Source: Streptomyces sp. NBC_00433 (GTDB lineage: Bacteria; Actinomycetota; Actinomycetes; Streptomycetales; Streptomycetaceae). Taken from it: a DNA stretch of 64,000 bases. Positions 53,840 to 63,454 of this stretch are shown piece after piece. A program made the translations under genes and the position numbers. The DNA is taken from NCBI GenBank assembly GCA_036015235.1, contig CP107926.1, positions 8,613,501-8,677,500 of the forward strand, in the 5' to 3' direction. Within the stretch, counting starts at the first letter, position 1. Each line of letters begins with the position of its first letter. The notes beneath the pieces were generated by a model. It searched no databases, was not told the origin of the DNA, and saw only the letters and a list, made by a program, of their open reading frames with translations.

Positions 53840-54482
53840 ACGCGTACGGACCACCCCCCGCTGCGCGGGGAGAACGACGAGGACGTGCAGGAACTCGTCA
53901 GCATGATCGGACCACCCCCGCCTGCGCGGGGAGAACGAGGAGTCGTGGACGATTCCGCACTCCTGGGACGGACCACCCCCGCCTGCGCGGGGAGAACGCG
54001 ATGGTCTCGACATTGACGTGGTCGGTCTGCGGACCACCCCCGCCTGCGCGGGGAGAACCAGTCCACCTTCTTCGCCGCAGCGGTGGTCGGCGGACCACCC
54101 GCCTGCGCGGGGAGAACGCCGACGCGCCACAGCGCTCGCCCGACGTGAGCGGACCACCCCCGCCTGCGCGGGGAGAACTCGGCGGTCTGGTTGCGGTAGG
54201 CCCACAGATCCGGACCACCCCCGCCTGCGCGGGGAGAACGCCGTCGTCCAGCGGGCTGGCAGTGCCGGATCCGGACCACCCCCGCCTGCGCGGGGAGAAC
54301 ACCCCGGACCGTGGCGCGGTCGCGGGGTACTCCGGACCACCCCCGCCTGCGCGGGGAGAACCGGCCGCCCTGCTGCTCTTGGCCGCCGCAGGCCGGACCA
54401 CCCCGCCTGCGCGGGGAGAACTGAAGTCGCCGTGGGGCACCAAGACGATCAGCCGGACCACCCCCGCCTGCGCGGGGAGAAC
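53664..54482 (-). CRISPR. orphan type I-E CRISPR array, 14 repeats and 13 spacers
   Basis: 29-base repeats alternate with 13 spacers of exactly 32 bases. Read on the minus strand the repeat starts GTTCTCCCCGCGCAGGCGGG, the actinomycete type I-E form. Repeat starts: 53664, 53725, 53786, 53847, 53908, 53969, 54030, 54091, 54150, 54211, 54272, 54333, 54394, 54454. The 54091 copy lacks two bases, 54394 lacks one, and 53847 and 53664 have substitutions. The variant terminal repeat at 53664 suggests the leader lies beyond 54482. No cas genes in the window. Confidence 0.95.
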
Positions 54483-54749
54483 CCCTCTACCACCTGCGGG
54501 TTTAGAGAGGGTTTGCAATCCCTTGACTCGGCAACCGCAGGCTCATGAGATGAGTCTGGCAGAAGCCGGAGCACATACGTTGAGGGGGCAGTACGGGGAG
54601 GGCCTGAGGGGTGTGCGCGGTGTTGCTGTTGCCACTGAATGACCGTCGAGTCTCCAGCCCCGAACGGCTCCCGCGGAAGGCTCGGGCTCGCTGGAGCGTC
54701 GTGTCAGGGACGGTGCCGGCGCCGGCTTTCGCCAGGGACTTTTCAGGGA

Positions 54750-54824
54750 CTTTCAGCTCTGTCGGAGGGACTTCCGAGGGACTTTTTGCTCCACAAGCCT
54801 GGGAGGCTCCGACAGAGCTGAAAG
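54750..54824. repeat. 18-bp perfect inverted repeat with a 39-nt loop
   Basis: CTTTCAGCTCTGTCGGAG at 54750-54767 is perfectly inverted at 54807-54824. The loop and flank contain several GGGACTT units. It lies 32 bases beyond the sdaA stop remnant and could be its terminator. Confidence 0.6.
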
Positions 54825-54855
54825 ACGAGAAGGGGTCTGGTGCAGGGCTGCGGGA

Positions 54856-54942
54856 TCAGCACTCGATGACGTTGATCGCGAGGCCGCCGCGGGCGGTCTC
54901 CTTGTATTTGACCTTCAAGGGGTCGCGGAGCCACGGGTCACC
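54856..54942 (-). pseudogene. sdaA: 3' end of L-serine ammonia-lyase (sdaA) remnant
   Basis: The last 17 or so codons on the reverse strand read KYKETARGGLAINVIEC before TGA at 54856, the characteristic C-terminus of L-serine dehydratase. About ten further codons in frame (GDPWLRDPLKV) do not clearly belong, and then a stop appears. Only the gene's end survives, suggesting a deletion junction or a captured attachment site. Confidence 0.65.
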
Positions 54943-55192
54943 TCAGCTCGAGCTGAAGTGCCCCGTCGCGGCGCTGCGAACGGGGAGCAGAGGCAGTGGT
55001 CTTTGCGCGAGCGGAGATTGCCCGTCATGCGTAGAAGCCGGTCGACGGTTGGCGCTGGTGCTCTCTGGGCGAGTGGAGGCGGTCCAGTGATTGTTCCGGG
55101 AAGGGCCCAGCGTGGTTTTGTGCGAGTGTGCGACCTTCAGTCCCCCTGACAGTTGGCTGTGCGCCGGGTGCTCGGTGACCGTCATCCCTGCG

Positions 55193-55242
55193 GATCTGCG
55201 GCCCTTTATCGGGATTCGGCGGCTCGTCCAAATCCGCTGTGA
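55193..55242 (+). repeat. imperfect direct repeat, copy 1 (upstream of xis)
   Basis: GATCTGCGGCCCTTTATCGG followed by ATTC, GCGG and CCAAATCCGC blocks. It matches 56831-56876 in the same orientation with a few substitutions and single-base gaps. The pair brackets xis and int. Confidence 0.55.
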
Positions 55243-55309
55243 AGATGCACGGTGCTGGCCATCCGGGCGGATCTGCTTGGAGCGGGTCGACGAAGTAGGG
55301 GAGATGCTC

Positions 55310-55501
55310 ATGCCGACGGCGCAGTTTATGGACGCCAAAGAGACGGCCGAGTACTTGAACATGTCGGTCCAGTGGGTGTATCGCGAGGCGCCGCGGGTGG
55401 GGTTGGTGCCGTACAAGTTCGGGAGGGGGATGAATGCGAAGATCCAGTTCAAGGTTTCCGAGGTACAGGCATGGGTCAGGCAGCGGCGGACTGCCGGCTG
55501 A
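55310..55501 (+). CDS. xis: excisionase-like DNA-binding protein
   Basis: 63-residue MerR/Xis-type helix-turn-helix protein: FMDAKETAEYLNMSVQWVYREA, then YKFGRGMNAKIQFKVSEVQAWV. This is the standard layout of small excisionases that direct tyrosine integrases toward excision. ATG 55310 follows AGGGGAG. It is convergent with the integrase, 57 bp apart, whereas xis and int more often run in the same direction. Confidence 0.78.
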   Translation: MPTAQFMDAKETAEYLNMSVQWVYREAPRVGLVPYKFGRGMNAKIQFKVSEVQAWVRQRRTAG

Positions 55502-55558
55502 TCTCGTGGTGCCGACGGGCCCTCTTTCCTTGGCTAGGGCAGGAGGGCCCGCCCTTGG

Positions 55559-56713
55559 TTATGCGGCCAGGCCGAGGTCCAGGATCTTGGCGGCCTTGTT
55601 GATCGAGCCGGGCATCAGGTGGCGGTAGATCCTGAAGGTGATGTCGAGGCTCCGGTGGCCCATCCACTCGGCGACGTCGGTGATGGGTATGCCGTGGGAG
55701 AGGCAGTTCGAGGCGAAGAAGTGGCGGAAGCCGTAGAGGGTCATGCCGTCAGGAACCTCGACGGCTCCGGACTTCTTGATGCGCTGCCACTGGTTGGACA
55801 GGCAATAGTACGGATACGGCTGGCCGGAGTCGCGCGGGTGGCGCAGCAGGTACCCGTCTACGGTGCTGTGGGTGTCCGCGTACTGCTGGATGGATTTGCG
55901 GACCCTGGCGGGCAGGGGGACGTCCCGGTACTCGCCCGTCTTGCGGTGCTTGAGCCTGGCGTAGGTGTTGGTGGTCTGGTTGACCTGCTCGCGGACGCGG
56001 TAGGTGGCGTCGGCGACGATGTTGTCGAGGTGGACCGCGGCTGCTTCGCCGTTGCGCAGGCCGCAGCCGCTCATAAGCTCGGCGATCAGGCCGAAGGCGT
56101 CATCGCCTACCGTGCGCAGACCATCGAGCTGGGCCAGGGACGGGATCACCGCACGGCTCGGGTCGTATTGCGGGGGCTGGACGCCGTCCAGTGGGCTGTC
56201 GTCGTAGAGGCCGAGCCGGTGGGCGTCGAGAAGGATCGCCTTGAGCTTGTCGAAGGTGTTGGACTGTGTCGCCAGACCTACGCCGCTTCGCTCCATGGAC
56301 TGGATGAAGGCGTCGACGACTTTGTGGTCGAAGCTGCTCATCCGGCGGCTCGCGAACGCCGGCAGCAGGTGGTGTTTGAGGAGGGAGTCCAGGTGCCGAA
56401 GTGAGCCGTCGGCGAGGTGGCGCTGACCAGCGCGCCACTCGGCCGCGAAGTCGGCGAACTGCATGGGGCCGTACTTGCGGATGCGTTCTGCCTTGCTCCG
56501 GTTGTGGGTCTGCGACTTCTTGGCGCGGAAGATGTCGGTGAGCCGCTCGATGGCGGCGTCCTGGCTGGTGAAGCCGGATTCCTCGACCTGTTTGCCGGAG
56601 GCGTCGCGGCACCTGATCTTGTAGGTGTGGGGGCACTTCGACCAGCGCGAGGCGGGGTGCTCGCACTCCTTGAAGAACGCGCCCATTCCATGGGGCAGTG
56701 CCTTGGTGGCCAT
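55559..56713 (-). CDS. int: tyrosine site-specific integrase
   Basis: 384-residue phage-type integrase. An N-terminal arm-binding region (YKIRCRDASGKQVEESGFTSQDAAIERL) and SAM-like core-binding domain precede the catalytic domain. Active-site residues: Arg in SGCGLRNGEA, Arg-His in YGFRHFFAS (the usual first His is Tyr), Gly-His in WMGHRSLD and nucleophile Tyr in FRIYRHL. ATG 56713 is chosen with GAGGAG upstream. Probably the integrase of the decayed element; its att site was not found beside it. Confidence 0.88.
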   Translation of the reverse strand: MATKALPHGMGAFFKECEHPASRWSKCPHTYKIRCRDASGKQVEESGFTSQDAAIERLTDIFRAKKSQTHNRSKAERIRKYGPMQFADFAAEWRAGQRHLADGSLRHLDSLLKHHLLPAFASRRMSSFDHKVVDAFIQSMERSGVGLATQSNTFDKLKAILLDAHRLGLYDDSPLDGVQPPQYDPSRAVIPSLAQLDGLRTVGDDAFGLIAELMSGCGLRNGEAAAVHLDNIVADATYRVREQVNQTTNTYARLKHRKTGEYRDVPLPARVRKSIQQYADTHSTVDGYLLRHPRDSGQPYPYYCLSNQWQRIKKSGAVEVPDGMTLYGFRHFFASNCLSHGIPITDVAEWMGHRSLDITFRIYRHLMPGSINKAAKILDLGLAA

Positions 56714-56830
56714 CTCTGTTCGACTCCTCGGCGTCCAGTGCTGACGTTTTGCTGACCGCCGAGGGTGGTTCACCCTCCTGAGCTGGGAAGAGTCCCCAAC
56801 TGTGTGGTATGTGGTGGAACTTCATAGGGA

Positions 56831-56876
56831 GATCCGCGCCCTTTATCAGAATTCCGCGGTGGGCCCAAACCGCGGG
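56831..56876 (+). repeat. imperfect direct repeat, copy 2 (upstream of int)
   Basis: GATCCGCGCCCTTTATCAGA followed by ATTCCGCGG and CCCAAACCGCGG. It corresponds to 55193-55242. It lies in the promoter region of the reverse-strand integrase, so it may be an arm site, operator or old att copy. Confidence 0.55.
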
Positions 56877-56923
56877 TGATCCCCCATGGTGCGTGTTCAA
56901 CACTGCTACTTGGGGAGGTCAAT

Positions 56924-57124
56924 GTGGAGCGTCGCGGGGCAGCGGATTCCATGAGTTCGGCGGGTACACGCACGTCACAGGTGGCGGAAGAGGTGCCGGT
57001 GTGCAACTCCGCTGGCAGTTCTGGTGATGCCGAATGGATTGACGGGTTTCTCAGTTGTGCCCCTGATCTCGAGGACGTGGAGGTGGCGCAGTTGCGTTGG
57101 ATGATCTATCGCTTGGCGTCCTGA
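56924..57124 (+). CDS. small acidic hypothetical protein
   Basis: 66 residues from GTG 56924, which has GGGGAGG about 7 bases upstream. The C-terminal half reads SGDAEWIDGFLSCAPDLEDVEVAQLRWMIYRLAS, an amphipathic helical segment. It lies between the two recombinase genes. Unknown family; likely an element gene. Confidence 0.5.
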   Translation: MERRGAADSMSSAGTRTSQVAEEVPVCNSAGSSGDAEWIDGFLSCAPDLEDVEVAQLRWMIYRLAS

Positions 57125-57165
57125 GGCCGCCTGGTGGCCCCCTGCGCCAGGGGGCCACCAGGGGG

Positions 57166-58832
57166 TCAGGCCGCGATTTCCTGCGGGCTCCTCCAGGTGG
57201 GGTGCAGGCGTTCGCGGAGGCGCTGGGTGCGGGTACTTCCGGGGGTATTGGCTGGTGGCAGGACGGTCACTGCGTGGAGGTAGCGGCGCAGGAGGGCGCG
57301 GCGCTGGTTGACCGTGCCTTTGCGCCAATCCGATGCTTCGACAGTGTGTGTGCTCGGGCGGCGAGAGGAATCGGCTGCTGCCAGGGCGTCCTGGAGGCCG
57401 GATATCTTCCGGTTGATTGCGGCGACCAGGTGGAAGAAGTCCTCTTCGGTCAGACCGGTCTCGGCGAGGTTGCCGGTTGTCCAGCGGTCGACCAGGTTCT
57501 GCTTGCGGGTGAGCTCACCGGCCAGGGTGGCTTGGAGGTCGGTGAGGATGTCGGCGTGTGCGGGGGCGCTGTCCTGTGGTGCGGGACTGGTCAGGAGCTG
57601 GGTGAAGTAGGCGGTCATGGCCTCTTCGACGGCCTTCTCGGCGGGTTCGGCGCTGATGGAGGTGCTCGCGCATCCGCCGTGTGCGGAGGGCGGGCAGCGG
57701 TAGGTGCGGCGGTTCTCCCTGGGGGAGCGGTGGCCGACCAGGCCGCGTTGGCATTTGCCGCAGCGCAGGATGCCTGAGAGCAGGTACTTGGCGGAGACGG
57801 CGGGCCGATTGCTTCCGGCTGGGATGCCGGCGTTCTGGCGGCGCAGTTGCAGCTCGAACTGGACCTGGGACCACTGGCGGGGGTCGATGATGCGGTCCCA
57901 GCTGCCGAGGAGCGGGTGGCCGTTGTCGTCGAACAGGACGCGGGACCAGCCGTCCCAGTCGGTGGCGGGGTCGACGCGGTGCTTGCCGCCGTAGGAGACC
58001 ATGCCGGCGCAGCGGGGGTTGCGCAACATCTTGTTGATCATGGTCGAAGACCAGGTGCGAGCCTCGGGCGGTGGGACATCACGCCGGTTGAGGTCGGTGG
58101 CCATGCTGTAAGCGGTCTCGCCCAGGAGGCAGCCCGCAAAGATGCCCTCGACGACGGCCGCCTCCACGTCGAGCAGCCTGCCCTTGTTCACCCCCCCCTG
58201 CGGATCCAGCCGTAGGCGATGCGGCCCTGGATCCTGCCCTGCTGGGCCGCGGCCAGGTGCATGCGGGCGACACGGCGGGAAGTGTCCTCGGAGGATTTCA
58301 GGGCCATCACGCACATCATGCGGGCCATGTGCCGGTCGTTGTCGTTGATCAGATTCATTCGGCCGCCGGTGGCACCGATCGCGGGCCGCTGGACGTATTC
58401 GATGATGTCGATCAGGTCTTCGAGGTCGCGTGGCTGGCGGACCAGGCGGTCCAGGTCGTAGAAGACGACCCCGTCGATGACCCCGGCTGCCAGGTCGGCC
58501 AGCAGTTGGCGGAACTTGGGCCGGATGACCACCCAGTCGATCGAGCCGTCGGGACGGACGACCTTGCGTTTCTTGAACGCCGAGGTGTCGTTCTCCCGGT
58601 AGACCTTCGCGAACCGGCTCCACCGCAAGCGATGCCGGGTGTCCTCGGCGTCGTCGCTCTGCCGGTCGACACCTGCCTCCAGGCCGAAGCGGTTCGAGGA
58701 GATCCGCACGTACGCCCCGGGCCGCTTGGGAACGTAGGCGGACAGCTGGTCGAACAGGTTGAGGGTGACGCCGCGGCCTCGTGTCTGCGGCGGGATCGCC
58801 AGGTCGTCCCACGGGGACAGGATCGTGGTCAT
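57166..58832 (-). pseudogene. large serine recombinase broken at a C8 tract
   Basis: From ATG 58832 the resolvase domain has PGAYVRISSNRFG with catalytic Ser at about 45, GVVFYDLDRLVRQPRDLEDL and RRVARMHLAAAQQGRIQGR. At 58191-58198 a run of eight C (G on the coding strand) shifts the frame. The other frame continues VNKGRLLDVEAAVVEGIFAG, the recombinase domain, a zinc ribbon (CGKCQRGLVGH, then RTYRCP) and a coiled coil to 57166. Joined it is about 555 residues, the size of large serine integrases. An indel in the homopolymer, or a sequencing error, inactivates it. Confidence 0.85.
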
Positions 58833-58949
58833 GAGTTCAGCTCCGGGTACTCGTGCCGTCCGGCGCCGGGCAGGCTTTCCGCGGGCGCGGGGTTCGGCGG
58901 TGCCGCGATCCGCTGTGGGGCTTCGCGGGGCCGTGTGGATACTGGGGCC

Positions 58950-59564
58950 ATGCGAATCGATTTCGACCCGGCCGAGCTGGACCGCAACACCTTCTACCGG
59001 CTGCTCACCGCGACGGTCGTGCCGCGGCCGATCGCCTGGGTGTCCACGACCTCGGCGGCGGGGACCGACAACCTCGCCCCGCACAGCTTCTTCTCGGTGT
59101 CCTGCGTGAGTCCGCCGGTGGTGCAGTTCACCTCGGTGGGGCGGAAGGACTCGGTGCGCAATGTCGAGGAGACCGGGCAGTTCGTGGTCAACCTCGCGCC
59201 CGAGCACCTGTTCGAGGAGATCAACGCGACCGGGACCGAATTCCCGCACGGGGTCAGCGAGTTCGACGAGGTCGGGATCGCCAGGGAGCCGAGCCTGCGG
59301 GTCAAGCCGCCGCGGGTCGCCGCGTCGCCGGTCGCGTTGGAGTGCGAACTGCACAGCACGGTCAGGCTGGGGGACTCCACCGTCGTCTTCGGGCGGGTCG
59401 TCCACGCGGCCGTGTCCGAGGCCGTGCTGACCGACGGGCACCCGGATGTGCACAAGCTGCGGCCGCTGGCCCGGCTGGGCAAGGACGAGTGGAGCACCCT
59501 CGGCGAGGTGCTGGAGATCAAGCGGATCTCCGTGCAGGAGTGGCAGGAAGGCCGTCGTCGCTGA
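58950..59564 (+). CDS. flavin reductase-like FMN-binding protein
   Basis: 204-residue protein of the flavin reductase-like (split-barrel) family. FYRLLTATVVPRPIAWVSTT, APHSFFSVSCVSPPVVQF and the FVVNLAPEHLFE region form the FMN-binding core. Possible oxidoreductase or flavin-dependent partner; substrate unknown. Its 3' end overlaps the opposite-strand VTT gene by 47 bases. It marks the return to chromosomal genes after the recombinase. Confidence 0.85.
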   Translation: MRIDFDPAELDRNTFYRLLTATVVPRPIAWVSTTSAAGTDNLAPHSFFSVSCVSPPVVQFTSVGRKDSVRNVEETGQFVVNLAPEHLFEEINATGTEFPHGVSEFDEVGIAREPSLRVKPPRVAASPVALECELHSTVRLGDSTVVFGRVVHAAVSEAVLTDGHPDVHKLRPLARLGKDEWSTLGEVLEIKRISVQEWQEGRRR

Positions 59565-60282
59565 CCTCGGGGGCCGGCGCGGTCGCGTCGGCCGCGGTAC
59601 GGGAACGGGCGCGCGCGCCGCGGGCGACCACCGCCGCGGCCACGCCCGTCACCCCCAGGAAGCCCAGCGCCAGCAGGAAGACCGGTGAGGTCGGGGAGGC
59701 GGCGCGGCTGCCGGCCACCACGTAGGCGGCGGTGTTCGCGGCGCTGCCCGCCGCTGTCGCGGTGAGGAAGGGCAGCAGCCGGATACGGGAGACCGCCGCC
59801 GCGTAGTTCGCGGCGGCGAAGGGCACGCCGGGGAAGAGCCGCAGCGCGAGCGTGCTGCGGAAGCCGTGCCGGCTCAACTGCCGGTCCAGCGACAGCGCGA
59901 CCCGGCCGCGCAGCAGCGGGCGCAGCGCGTCCCGGCCGAGGAAGCGTCCGAGCAGGAAGGCCAGGCCGGCGCCGAGCACCGTGCCGCCGATCGCGGCGGG
60001 CAGCCCGGCGTGGATGCCGTAGAGGGCCCCGGCCGCGGCATTGAGCAGCGGGCGGGGCACGAAGGCGACGGTGCACAGGCCGTACGCGACGGCGAAAAGC
60101 AGCACCGCCGTACCGCCCGAGGTGTGCGGCTGCCAGCCGTGCGCGGTCATCAGCCGCTGCGGGTGCCAGGCCAGCACCGCCGCTCCGGCCGCCGCAAGCA
60201 GCAGCACGAGCACCGCGAACCTGGCCCACGGCGACAGCAGGGCGCGTGAGCAGCGGACGGCGAAGGCTACGCGGTGCGGCAC
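59518..60282 (-). CDS. TVP38/TMEM64 (VTT/DedA-like) membrane protein
   Basis: 254-residue inner-membrane protein. The VTT-domain core is visible in YGIHAGLPAAIGGTVLGAGLAFLLGRFLGRD and LRLFPGVPFAAANYAAAVSRIRLLPFL. Family members affect membrane lipid scrambling or transport. The C-terminal tail is Ala/Arg-rich and cytoplasmic. Convergent with, and overlapping, the flavin reductase gene. Confidence 0.85.
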   Translation of the reverse strand: MPHRVAFAVRCSRALLSPWARFAVLVLLLAAAGAAVLAWHPQRLMTAHGWQPHTSGGTAVLLFAVAYGLCTVAFVPRPLLNAAAGALYGIHAGLPAAIGGTVLGAGLAFLLGRFLGRDALRPLLRGRVALSLDRQLSRHGFRSTLALRLFPGVPFAAANYAAAVSRIRLLPFLTATAAGSAANTAAYVVAGSRAASPTSPVFLLALGFLGVTGVAAAVVARGARARSRTAADATAPAPEVSDDGLPATPARRSA

Positions 60283-60427
60283 CCCGGGAGCCTAACGCGA
60301 TCCGACGCGCGAAGGTGCCGCGGGAGCCCCGAGGGCCGGCCGCCCGCGCCGTCACGGCCGGGCTGCGTCCGCACCGCGATCGACCGCCGGTGCTCGTACG
60401 GTGGCGCTGCCACGTGCCGCCGGCGCC

Positions 60428-61684
60428 CTACGCCCCCTCCGCCGTCGCCGACTCCCGCCCCTCGACCGGAACCGGCTGCGGAACCGGCTGCGGAACCGGC
60501 TGCGGAACGGAAACCGGCGCCGCGGCCACCGCACCGGACGGCGTACCCCGGTCCAGGACCCCCGCCGTGATCGCCACCGCCAGTCCCACCACCGTGAGCA
60601 CCGCGCCGACCAGCGCGGGGGAGGTCCAGCCCCAGCCGGCGGAGATGGCGGCGCCGCCGAGCCAGGCGCCGCCGGCGTTCGCGAGGTTGAAGGCGGAGTG
60701 GTTGGAGGCGGAGGCGAGGGTGGGAGCGCGGCGGGCCTTGTTCATCACCAGCATCTGGAGCGGGGTGGTGGTCATGAAGCCGACGGCGCCCAGCACCAGG
60801 ACGGCGACAGGGGCGGTCACCTTGGACTGGGCGGCGTAGTGGAAGCCGACCAGGACGACGGCGAGCGCGGCCAGCGAGCCGTAGAGGGTGGGTCGCAGGG
60901 CCCGGTCGGTGAGGGGGCCGGCGGCGAGCGCGCCGAGGGTCATGCCGATGCCGAACAGCGCGAGCAGGATCGTCACGGTGGCGTCGGAGTAACCGGTGAC
61001 CTCGGTCATCATCGAGGCGAGGTAGCTGTAGACGGCGAAGACCCCGGCGAAGCCGAACACCGCGGTCAGCAGGCCGAGCAGCACCTGCGGTTCGCGCAGC
61101 GCCCGCAGTTCCCTGACGAGCCCGGGCGGCTCCTCCTCCGCCTGCCGCGGCACCAGCAGGGCGAGCGCGGCCAGCGAGAGCAGGCCGATCACGGTCACCA
61201 CCAGGAAGGTGGCCCGCCAGCCCAGGTGCTGGCCGAGCAGGGTGGCGGCGGGCACGCCGACGATGTTCGCGATCGTCAGGCCGAGGAACATCGCGGCGAC
61301 CGCCCGCGCCCTGCGGTCCTCCGCGACCAGCCGGGACGCCACGACCGCGCCGACGCCGAAGAAGGCGCCGTGCGGCAGCCCGGCGAGGAAGCGACCGGCC
61401 AGCAGCGTGCCGTAGCCGGGGGCGACGGCGGAGGCGGCGTTGCCGACGGTGAAGAGCGCCATCAGCAGCAGGAGCATCCGCTTGCGCGGGATCCGCGCGC
61501 CGAGCCCGGTGAGCAGCGGGGCGCCGACGACGACGCCGATCGCGTACGCGGACACCAGATAGCCTGCGGTGGGTACCGACGTGCCGAGGTCGTCGGCGAC
61601 GTCGGGCAGCAGGCCCATCATCATGAATTCCGTGGTGCCGATACCGAAGGCGCTCACCGCGAGGGCGAGGATGGCCAGGGGCAT
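60428..61684 (-). CDS. MFS exporter (DHA1, AraJ/chloramphenicol-exporter-like)
   Basis: 418-residue, 12-helix DHA1-type transporter. FGIGTTEFMMMGLLPDVADDL in TM1 is diagnostic of the AraJ/YdhP/Cmx group, and GARIPRKRMLLLLM is motif A. It ends with a repetitive PQPVPQPVPQPV tail encoded by 12-bp tandem repeats. Probably exports sugars or a drug; no adjacent regulator. Confidence 0.88.
   Translation of the reverse strand: MPLAILALAVSAFGIGTTEFMMMGLLPDVADDLGTSVPTAGYLVSAYAIGVVVGAPLLTGLGARIPRKRMLLLLMALFTVGNAASAVAPGYGTLLAGRFLAGLPHGAFFGVGAVVASRLVAEDRRARAVAAMFLGLTIANIVGVPAATLLGQHLGWRATFLVVTVIGLLSLAALALLVPRQAEEEPPGLVRELRALREPQVLLGLLTAVFGFAGVFAVYSYLASMMTEVTGYSDATVTILLALFGIGMTLGALAAGPLTDRALRPTLYGSLAALAVVLVGFHYAAQSKVTAPVAVLVLGAVGFMTTTPLQMLVMNKARRAPTLASASNHSAFNLANAGGAWLGGAAISAGWGWTSPALVGAVLTVVGLAVAITAGVLDRGTPSGAVAAAPVSVPQPVPQPVPQPVPVEGRESATAEGA
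60468..60503. repeat. three 12-bp tandem repeats in the MFS 3' end
   Basis: GGAACCGGCTGC repeated three times without interruption, coding on the reverse strand for a Pro-Gln-Pro-Val repeat in the transporter tail. Likely length-variable between strains. Confidence 0.8.
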
Positions 61685-62199
61685 GGAGCTTCCTTCGAAC
61701 GGGTCGGGCTGCGGGTGGGGCTGCGGCGGGCGGGGCCCGAGACGGACGGGGACGGGACGGCGGGCCGCCGCTCGGGCGGGCGTCTAAGTTCACCGACGGA
61801 ACAAATCCTCTCACCTCGCGGAACCCCCCACGTCACCGGCAGGTGACGACCACCCGACATCCGGGCGTCGCCCGTATCGCAGAAGTCCGCATGCGCGACG
61901 ACGGGCCCGTCCAACCGCCCCGGCCCCTAAAACCCTTCGACGCGGCCCGGCCCGCCCGCCATGATCGGGGCATGTTCCGGCTCGCCTTCCTCGCAGACGC
62001 CACCGCAGCAGCGGTCGCGTCGAAGGCTGCCTGCGCCGCCCCGGCCGCATCCGCCGCCCAGGCGCTCCGGAACGCATCCTTCGACGGCGCCCGACGCTGA
62101 CCCTCCCCGGACCGACGTCCGATGGGACCCCGCACGGGGAGGGTCGGCCAGGCCCAGGGGTCCACGACAGAACTCGGCGTCCCAGGAGGAGACACCGTC
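61685..62199. other. intergenic, no confident gene
   Basis: 515 bp between the MFS gene and the EF-Tu gene. A 42-residue Ala-rich frame (MFRLAFLADATAAAVASKAA, 61972-62100) is low complexity and mirrored by an equally open antisense frame, so it is not called. The EF-Tu promoter should lie here. Confidence 0.4.
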
Positions 62200-63378
<1,179 letters not shown>

Positions 63379-63380
63379 GC

Positions 63381-63424
63381 CCTGCCGCTGCCCGGTACGT
63401 TGTCACGTACCGGGCAGCGGCAGG
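63381..63424 (+). terminator. strong hairpin terminator after EF-Tu
   Basis: Perfect 20-bp stem (CCTGCCGCTGCCCGGTACGT and its inverse) with a TGTC loop, starting two bases after the EF-Tu stop. No T tract, as is common in streptomycetes. Confidence 0.85.
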
Positions 63425-63454
63425 CCGATCACGCGGGCGGGCGACAATGGCCCG

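Larger units (their letters stand above)
54483..55309. other. array-flanking region with sdaA remnant, no intact gene
   Basis: 827 bp between the array and xis. The first 100 or so bases are the presumed leader side of the array. The region also holds an 18-bp inverted repeat, an sdaA 3' remnant and a 50-bp repeat copy, listed separately. Upstream of xis an in-frame stretch reads CECATFSPPDSWLCAGCSVTV, a possible zinc-ribbon relic. Confidence 0.4.

Noticed and set aside
53276..54340. Reverse frames full of SPRAGGGGP repeats across the array
   Set aside because: These are translations of CRISPR repeats, not a repeat protein.
53836..54642. Forward frames rich in TTPACAGRT repeats
   Set aside because: Also translations of the CRISPR repeat and spacers.
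60468..60503. 12-bp tandem repeats as a regulatory iteron or origin
   Set aside because: They lie within the MFS coding sequence and simply encode its Pro-Gln-Pro-Val tail.
61972..62100. Short Ala-rich ORF before EF-Tu
   Set aside because: Low complexity, no ribosome site, and an antisense frame is equally open.
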